From: Peptostreptococcaceae bacterium VA2
GTDB lineage: Bacteria; Bacillota; Clostridia; Peptostreptococcales; Peptostreptococcaceae
DNA length: 64,000 nucleotides
Assembly (NCBI GenBank): GCA_000686145.1
Contig: JMMB01000007.1
Location: 2,728,001-2,792,000 of the forward strand
Reading direction: 5' to 3'
Of the stretch, positions 59,119-64,000 are shown piece by piece. Both the position numbers and the translations under genes were made by a program. Position 1 is the stretch's first letter; every line of letters begins with the position of its first letter. The notes under the pieces were generated by a model. It was given only the letters and a program-made list of their open reading frames with translations. It did not search any database and was not told the origin of the DNA.

Positions 59119-59868
59119 TTAAACTATTTTGTAATCTTCAGGTTTTAACTTACTTGCAGCTTCTTCATCTAATATTAAAACTATATCATTGTGAAATTGT
59201 AATATAGATGCCGGTACTTCTGGTACAACTTTACCATATACGGTATTATATATAGCTTGTGCTTTAGATTCTCCACAAGCTAGCAGCATTATCTTTCTAG
59301 CTTTAAATATAGAACCTGTTCCCATAGTTATTGCTTTTTTAGGTACATCTTCTTCTTTGTCAAAAAATCTTGCATTAGCTTCTATAGTACTTTGTTTTAA
59401 ATCTACTAGATGAGTTCCTCTTTCAAAGTTTATAGTAGGCTCATTGAATCCGATATGAGCATTGTGCCCGATTCCTAATACTTGTATATCTACACCACCA
59501 CAATCTTTTATACTTTTATCGTATCTTTCACATTCAGCTTCTACATCTTTAGCCATTCCATTTGGTATATTTATATTTTTATTTGGTATATTTATATAAT
59601 TAAATAGATTTTCTTTCATAAAATAATCGTAACTTTGATTATTTTCTTTTGGTAAATTATAATATTCATCTAAGTTGAAAGTTGATGTTTCTGAAAAATC
59701 TATTTGTTTATCATTGTACATTTTAACCAATTGCTTATACATTCCTACGGGTGTACTACCTGTTGCTAAACCTAAAACTGAATTTGGCTTTAATGTTACT
59801 TGGCTTAATATCATTTGAGCTGCTTTTTTGCTCATTTCATCATAATTTTTACATACTAATATTCTCAT
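59119..59868 (-). CDS. nagB: Glucosamine-6-phosphate deaminase
   Basis: A 249-residue cytosolic enzyme that turns glucosamine-6-phosphate into fructose-6-phosphate and ammonia. The sugar-phosphate loop GLATGSTPVGMYK, the STFNLDEYYNLPKENNQSYDYFM block (catalytic Asp) and GIGHNAHIGFNEP (catalytic His region) are all intact. ATG 59868 has GGAGAGGG upstream. Third gene of nagR-nagA-nagB, 21 bases after nagA. Confidence 0.96.
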   Translation of the reverse strand: MRILVCKNYDEMSKKAAQMILSQVTLKPNSVLGLATGSTPVGMYKQLVKMYNDKQIDFSETSTFNLDEYYNLPKENNQSYDYFMKENLFNYINIPNKNINIPNGMAKDVEAECERYDKSIKDCGGVDIQVLGIGHNAHIGFNEPTINFERGTHLVDLKQSTIEANARFFDKEEDVPKKAITMGTGSIFKARKIMLLACGESKAQAIYNTVYGKVVPEVPASILQFHNDIVLILDEEAASKLKPEDYKIV

Positions 59869-59889
59869 TGAATCAAACCCTCTCCTAAG

Positions 59890-61020
59890 CTATTTTTTAT
59901 AAATTATTTCCCCGTTATTTATACTCATATAACAATTTAATTTTTCATCAAATATAGCTATATCTGCATCTTTACCTATTTCTAAACTACCTTTTTTATC
60001 ATCTATTTTTATTGACTTCGCAGGATTTATAGATGCAAATTTTATAACCTTATTTATATCTAAATTTGTATTATTCATGAAATTATACACCATCTTATTA
60101 AGCGGCATAACACTTCCAGCTAAATTTCCACTTTCAAGTCTTGCTTGATTATCTTTTACTATGACCTTTTGACCACCTAAAGAATATTCTCCATCTTCTA
60201 AACCTCCAGCCTCAATAGAATCAGTTATTAAAACTATTTTATCTTCACCTTTGTTGTTTAATATAAATTGGAACAAATCCTTTAGTATATGTATCTCATC
60301 TGCTATTATTTCACAATATACATTAGTGGTAAGAGCTGCCCCTACTACACCAGGATCCCTATGATTTAATCCACTCATACCATTAAAAGTATGAGTTATA
60401 TTACTTGCACCCAAATTTATAGCTTCTCTAGCTTCTTCAAATTTAGCATTACTATGACCTATTGATAAAACTATATCTGTGTTTTTACATATTTCTCTTG
60501 TAAATTGAAACTCTTTATCTGTTTCAGGGGCATAAGTAATAATCTTTATAACTCCCTCATATTGCTTTATTAAATCATAACTTGGGGCTACTATAAATTG
60601 TGAATTTTGAGCTCCTTTATAATTATTATTTATAAACGGACCTTCTAAATGAGCACCTAAAATCTGCGAACCTTTTATTTTATTATTCATACAATCTTTT
60701 ATTGATTTTAATGCATTATTTATCAATTCTTCATCCATAGTCATTGTTGTTGGTAAAAAAGATGTAACCCCATGTCTTGCGATGGACTTAGATATAGTAG
60801 TTAGCGATTCTTCACTACCATCCATAGTATCTTTTCCCATATTTCCATGTATATGTATATCTATTAATCCAGGAGTAACAAATTTCCCCTTAGCATCAAT
60901 TATTTCACATTCGTTAGGCACTTCATTAGCTATATCTGCTATTTTATTGTTAAAAACCAAAACCTTATTTTGTAAAATCTGATTTTCTAAAACTATCTTT
61001 CCATTGATTATACATTTCAT
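59890..61020 (-). CDS. nagA: N-acetylglucosamine-6-phosphate deacetylase
   Basis: A 376-residue amidohydrolase that removes acetate from N-acetylglucosamine-6-phosphate ahead of NagB. Metal and substrate motifs in order: GLIDIHIHGNMGKDTMDG, GAHLEGPFIN, LSIGHSNA, ITHTFNGMSGL and LITDSIEAGG (catalytic Asp). ATG 61020 follows AGGAGG, 11 bases after the nagR stop. The substrate likely comes from cell-wall recycling or host glycans. Confidence 0.96.
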   Translation of the reverse strand: MKCIINGKIVLENQILQNKVLVFNNKIADIANEVPNECEIIDAKGKFVTPGLIDIHIHGNMGKDTMDGSEESLTTISKSIARHGVTSFLPTTMTMDEELINNALKSIKDCMNNKIKGSQILGAHLEGPFINNNYKGAQNSQFIVAPSYDLIKQYEGVIKIITYAPETDKEFQFTREICKNTDIVLSIGHSNAKFEEAREAINLGASNITHTFNGMSGLNHRDPGVVGAALTTNVYCEIIADEIHILKDLFQFILNNKGEDKIVLITDSIEAGGLEDGEYSLGGQKVIVKDNQARLESGNLAGSVMPLNKMVYNFMNNTNLDINKVIKFASINPAKSIKIDDKKGSLEIGKDADIAIFDEKLNCYMSINNGEIIYKK

Positions 61021-61031
61021 ACTATAGCCTC

Positions 61032-61766
61032 CTACTCACTTAATATTAATTCATATTGATACTTATCACTTCTAAATATTGATATAGTATATTCTATAGG
61101 CTGACCTTCTATAGTATATGAGTTTCTTTGAAGTTTAAGTGCTAATGCTCCTTCTTCTGCATCTAATATATTACACTCATCTTCCGACATGATTATAGGT
61201 TCTATAATCTGTTCTGCTCTTTGTATTTTATAATTATAATCTTCGCTTAGCATCTTATATAACGAATTGTCATCTAACATTCTTTTAGTAAAACCTTTGC
61301 ATGTATCTTCTGATAAATATACTGTTTCTATACCAAAAGGCTCACCATCTGTATATCTTAATCTAACTACTTTATAAACATTAGTTTCTTCACTAATTAT
61401 TTGTAATTTTCTTTTTATTAATTCACTTGGGACTTCCATTTCAAAAGATAATATATCTGTTCTTATTTTAATTCCTTTTTCTTTCATTACATCTGTAAAA
61501 CCTTTAACATTAGAAAACTGATATTTCTTTTTGTTTTTAGCTACAAATGTTCCTTTTCCTTGAGCTCTATACAAAAGACCTTCTGATACTAATCCTACTA
61601 TAGCTTTGTTAACAGTCATACGGCTAATATTTTGCAAACTACACAATTCTCTTTCTGGTATTATCGAGTCTCCCTCTTTAAGTTGTCCATCATGTATCAT
61701 TTTTTTTATTATTGAGCTAAGTTGAATGTGTAGAGGTATTGTACTATTTTTATTTATTTTTTCCAT
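61032..61766 (-). CDS. nagR: GntR/HutC-family repressor of the nag operon
   Basis: A 244-residue regulator. A winged-helix GntR domain (residues 8-75, with IIPERELCSLQNISRMTVNKAI) is followed by a UTRA effector domain (about 95-240). NagR/YvoA proteins release DNA on binding glucosamine-6-phosphate or N-acetylglucosamine-6-phosphate. Start ATG 61766 with GGTGG upstream; GTG 61775 or TTG 61778 are weaker choices. First gene of the operon and next to two matching operators, so it is autoregulated. Confidence 0.9.
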   Translation of the reverse strand: MEKINKNSTIPLHIQLSSIIKKMIHDGQLKEGDSIIPERELCSLQNISRMTVNKAIVGLVSEGLLYRAQGKGTFVAKNKKKYQFSNVKGFTDVMKEKGIKIRTDILSFEMEVPSELIKRKLQIISEETNVYKVVRLRYTDGEPFGIETVYLSEDTCKGFTKRMLDDNSLYKMLSEDYNYKIQRAEQIIEPIIMSEDECNILDAEEGALALKLQRNSYTIEGQPIEYTISIFRSDKYQYELILSE

Positions 61767-61787
61767 ATTTTCCACCAATCTTTATAC

Positions 61788-61813
61788 GGTATATACCTTT
61801 TGGTATATACCAA
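61788..61813. promoter_or_regulatory. Paired GntR-type operators upstream of nagR
   Basis: GGTATATACC occurs twice, at 61788-61797 and 61802-61811, the second inside the perfect palindrome TTGGTATATACCAA (61800-61813). Centres are 14 bases apart. The form resembles the NagR/YvoA dre site, and the distance of about 22 bases from the nagR start suits autorepression. Confidence 0.75.
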
Positions 61814-61952
61814 TTATACACTATTTTTATAATCATTTTCAATACTTTCTAGCTATTTTGCATAAAATATTTGTATGTTATATATCCTTTATGTATGGTA
61901 TTATATTAAATTATAACCATTAACAATAATTAGAATTAAGGAGATGCAAAAT

Positions 61953-62792
61953 TTGATAAAAATAGGCGATTTTAACAAACTTGAAGTAAAAAGAAAAACT
62001 GATTTCGGTTACTTCTTAGATGCTCAAACAGGAGATACTAAGGATGATGTATTACTTCACAACAGATTACTTAACAAAAACAAAATTGAAGTTGGAGACA
62101 TAGTAGATGCTTTCATATATAAAGATTCCGAAGGTAGACCTTCTGCAACTTTAGTAACACCAAAAGGAAAGGTAGATGAAATAGCTTACCTAAAAGTTGT
62201 TGCTCATACTGCAATCGGAAGTTTTATAGATATCGGACTTCAAAAGGATATATTAGTTCCTTTTAAAGCTAAAACTTATGAATTAGAAAAAGGTGCTAGA
62301 TATTTATTCCACATATATTTAGATAAAACTGGAAGACTAGCAGCTACTACTGATATAGATGCACATCTTACTACAGACCACAGTTACAATATCGGTGATA
62401 ATGTTACAGGTATAGTTTACGGTTTCCAAACAAATAATTCAGCGATGATTTGTATTGATAATAAGTATGCAGGAGTTATACTTCATAACGAATACTTTAC
62501 AGAATTAAAAATAGGTGAAGAGTTAAACTTAAACGTTATAAAAATATATGAAGACGGTAAACTAGGTCTTTCTCCTAGACAAGGTAGAAAAGAAGAATTA
62601 GATGTTCTTGAAACTGCAATAATGAGTTATCTTGAAGGTGCCGATGGACATATGAGATTTAACGATAAAACTTCTCCGGAAGAAATATCTACAGTTTTTA
62701 ATACTAGTAAAAAGAATTTCAAACGTGCTCTTGGTGTATTAATGAAAAAAGGATTAATAATTCAAGATGAAAACGGAACTAATTTAAAATAA
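61953..62792 (+). CDS. cvfB: CvfB-family S1-like RNA-binding protein
   Basis: A 279-residue protein made of S1-type beta-barrels and a C-terminal winged helix (SPEEISTVFNTSKKNFKRALGVLMKKGLI). The start IKIGDFNKLEVKRKTDFGYFLD is the family signature; family members influence virulence-factor and protease expression in staphylococci. The start is placed at TTG 61953: AAGGAG ends at 61943, nine bases away. The in-frame ATG at 61944 touches the ribosome site and could not be used well. Monocistronic with its own terminator. Confidence 0.88.
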   Translation: MIKIGDFNKLEVKRKTDFGYFLDAQTGDTKDDVLLHNRLLNKNKIEVGDIVDAFIYKDSEGRPSATLVTPKGKVDEIAYLKVVAHTAIGSFIDIGLQKDILVPFKAKTYELEKGARYLFHIYLDKTGRLAATTDIDAHLTTDHSYNIGDNVTGIVYGFQTNNSAMICIDNKYAGVILHNEYFTELKIGEELNLNVIKIYEDGKLGLSPRQGRKEELDVLETAIMSYLEGADGHMRFNDKTSPEEISTVFNTSKKNFKRALGVLMKKGLIIQDENGTNLK

Positions 62793-62801
62793 TGAATACG
62801 C

Positions 62802-62836
62802 AAATGGGTTATCTCTAGCTTTGAGATAACCCATTT
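62802..62836 (+). terminator. Intrinsic terminator of cvfB
   Basis: AAATGGGTTATCTC (62802-62815) pairs perfectly with GAGATAACCCATTT (62823-62836), loop of 7, then T-run. Confidence 0.92.
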
Positions 62837-62934
62837 TTTAATATAATTATATTTTTTAACAATTATGAATTAAAATGTAATATTTGTAAATAATAGTAAG
62901 ATAAGATAAATAATTTTATAGGAGGATTTTTCAA

Positions 62935-63147
62935 ATGGAAATAATTTATAATATATGTGTTATTCTTATTTTAATCGGAGCAATCAACTGGGGCTTAGTT
63001 GCAATAGCTCAATTTGATTTAGTTGCAGCTTTATTTGCTGGCTCAGGTAAATTCGGAAATATAAGTGGTTTAAGCAGATTTATTTATGGATTAGTTGGCA
63101 TATCAGCTATCTACGTAGGAACTCAATACTTTCTTACTATGATGTAA
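62935..63147 (+). CDS. DUF378-family small membrane protein
   Basis: A 70-residue protein with two or three helices and the family pattern ILIGAINWGLVAIAQFDLVAALF near the start and RFIYGLVGISAIY at the end. DUF378 proteins are common in Firmicutes; their function is not known. ATG 62935 follows AGGAGG. Single gene ended by the palindromic terminator at 63164. Confidence 0.88.
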   Translation: MEIIYNICVILILIGAINWGLVAIAQFDLVAALFAGSGKFGNISGLSRFIYGLVGISAIYVGTQYFLTMM

Positions 63148-63163
63148 TTAAATTTCCAATAAA

Positions 63164-63195
63164 AATAAAAGGAGGACTATAGTCCTCCTTTTATT
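63164..63195. terminator. Bidirectional palindromic terminator
   Basis: A continuous palindrome centred between 63179 and 63180 (GGAGGACTATAGTCCTCC with AATAAAA/TTTTATT flanks). It serves convergent genes on both sides. Confidence 0.88.
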
Positions 63196-63197
63196 GT

Positions 63198-63677
63198 TTA
63201 ATTTATAATATTTTCAAACTCATTATTTACTATACTCTGTAAATCCATTGGTGAAAGCTCTACTTGATATCCTATTTTTCCAGCACTAACTATAATAGTT
63301 TCTAAATTTTTTGCACTTTCATTTATAAAAGTTTTATAAGCTTTTTTCATCCCTATAGGTGAACATCCACCTCTTATATACCCTGTTATTTTATTTATAT
63401 CATTTACACTAATCATTTCAATACTTTTCTCTTTTGCTACTTTTGCACCTTTTTTTAAATCTAAATGTTCATTAACTGGGATTACATATACATATATAGT
63501 TTTACTAGAACCCATAGCTACTAATGTTTTGTAAACTACACTAACATCTTTTCCTATATTACTAGCTACCTCTACCCCGTCAATATGATCCCCTTTTTTT
63601 ACATTATAGCAATGTACATCATATTTGATTTTTTTAGAATCTAAAATTCTCATTGCATTTGTTTTTATATTTGACAT
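63198..63677 (-). CDS. ybaK: YbaK/EbsC-type aminoacyl-tRNA deacylase
   Basis: A 159-residue editing enzyme of the YbaK/ProX group that removes cysteine wrongly attached to tRNA-Pro. It has the conserved KTLVAMG, the lysine of the VPVNEHLDLKKGAKVA block, and the family motif GYIRGGCSPIGMKK. Length is typical. ATG 63677 with AGAGGG upstream. It is 31 bases downstream of the aminopeptidase gene and may share its transcript. Confidence 0.92.
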   Translation of the reverse strand: MSNIKTNAMRILDSKKIKYDVHCYNVKKGDHIDGVEVASNIGKDVSVVYKTLVAMGSSKTIYVYVIPVNEHLDLKKGAKVAKEKSIEMISVNDINKITGYIRGGCSPIGMKKAYKTFINESAKNLETIIVSAGKIGYQVELSPMDLQSIVNNEFENIIN

Positions 63678-63708
63678 AAAACATCCCTCTTATGTTTATT
63701 TTAAATTA

Positions 63709-64000
63709 CTATATACTTCTTGTATATTCCTTTAACCACTCTTTTTCTTCTTCATTTAAAAATGGTGCTATCTTTTTATAAACTTCTTTGTGATAGTCAT
63801 TTAAATATTCTTTTTCATTGTCTGACATTAATCTTTCATCTATTGCATCTAAGTCAATTGGTGCAAATGTAACTACTTCAAACCCCATAAATTGACCATA
63901 TTCATTTTTTTCTAATTTTTTAACTACTATTTCATTTTCTATTCTTATACCATGAGAACCTTGTACATAAACTCCTGGTTCGTTAGTTGTAACCATTCCT
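63709..64000 (-). CDS. Xaa-Pro aminopeptidase-like M24 peptidase, C-terminal part (cut by window edge)
   Basis: Ninety-seven or so C-terminal residues of a metallopeptidase whose start lies beyond the window. MVTTNEPGVYVQGSHGIRIENEIVVKK holds the last two metal ligands of the M24 pita-bread fold (Glu in TNEPG and in RIENE). The tail YHKEVYKKIAPFLNEEEKEWLKEYT is the extra helix found in the long prolidase/aminopeptidase P forms of Firmicutes. Confidence 0.87.
   Translation of the reverse strand, partial: GMVTTNEPGVYVQGSHGIRIENEIVVKKLEKNEYGQFMGFEVVTFAPIDLDAIDERLMSDNEKEYLNDYHKEVYKKIAPFLNEEEKEWLKEYTRSI

Overview
This 64 kb window is AT-rich DNA (apart from the rRNA genes) from a low-GC Gram-positive anaerobe. 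Strong AGGAGG-type ribosome sites, dense intrinsic terminators, a 2Fe-2S ferredoxin-like protein, AddAB in place of RecBCD, a CvfB protein and the overall gene style suggest a clostridium, most likely of the Peptostreptococcaceae (Clostridioides/Romboutsia/Paraclostridium relatives). The family assignment is an inference from gene style. The 16S gene at 46.4-47.9 kb would settle it. No phage, insertion sequence, CRISPR array or plasmid gene is visible. Most genes lie on the minus strand.

Layout. 0-0.9 kb: a Fur-type promoter and a ferric-reductase-like membrane protein. 0.9-3.7 kb: six related tiny membrane proteins with glycine-rich heads and acidic, cysteine-rich tails, interrupted by a membrane-anchored coil and a stand-alone acyl carrier protein. 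3.8-10.2 kb: housekeeping genes (nucleoid-associated protein, RluA pseudouridine synthase, NAD kinase, YfcE phosphodiesterase, peptidase T, CNNM/CorC transporter). 10.5-15.4 kb: a possible small RNA, then sbcDC. 15.5-19.4 kb: an O-acyl transfer locus (MBOAT plus two DHHW proteins). 19.8-28.1 kb: two FtsX-type ABC permeases, one ATPase, one AgrC-like kinase and one LytTR regulator, with a decayed second kinase/regulator pair left between the permease modules. 28.4-30.0 kb: a broken CPBP gene, a GNAT acetyltransferase and a ferredoxin.

30.1-42.2 kb is a five-gene overlapping recombination operon. Genes for an inactive AddB-like helicase fold, an active UvrD-type helicase and a separate Fe-S PD-(D/E)XK nuclease run directly into addB and addA. 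I read the first three as a second, split AddAB-like machine and consider it the most interesting system here.

42.9-48.0 kb is a complete rRNA operon read leftward (16S, tRNA-Ala, 23S, 5S) with a consensus promoter and both processing stems visible. 48.1-53.2 kb holds a glucosaminidase and a polyamine uptake operon (regulator, potA, potB, potC, potD), in which potC has no ordinary start codon for its conserved first helix. 53.6-58.9 kb is a Fur-controlled siderophore ABC importer with a MATE exporter at its end. 59.1-61.8 kb is the N-acetylglucosamine catabolic operon nagR-nagA-nagB with its own GntR-type operators. 61.9-64.0 kb has cvfB, a DUF378 protein, a YbaK deacylase and the C-terminal end of an M24 aminopeptidase cut by the window edge.

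Several start sites were moved from the longest frame to the codon that fits a ribosome site (172, 3671, 14186, 15381, 29775, 37331, 48796, 53215, 55787, 57833, 61766, 61953).
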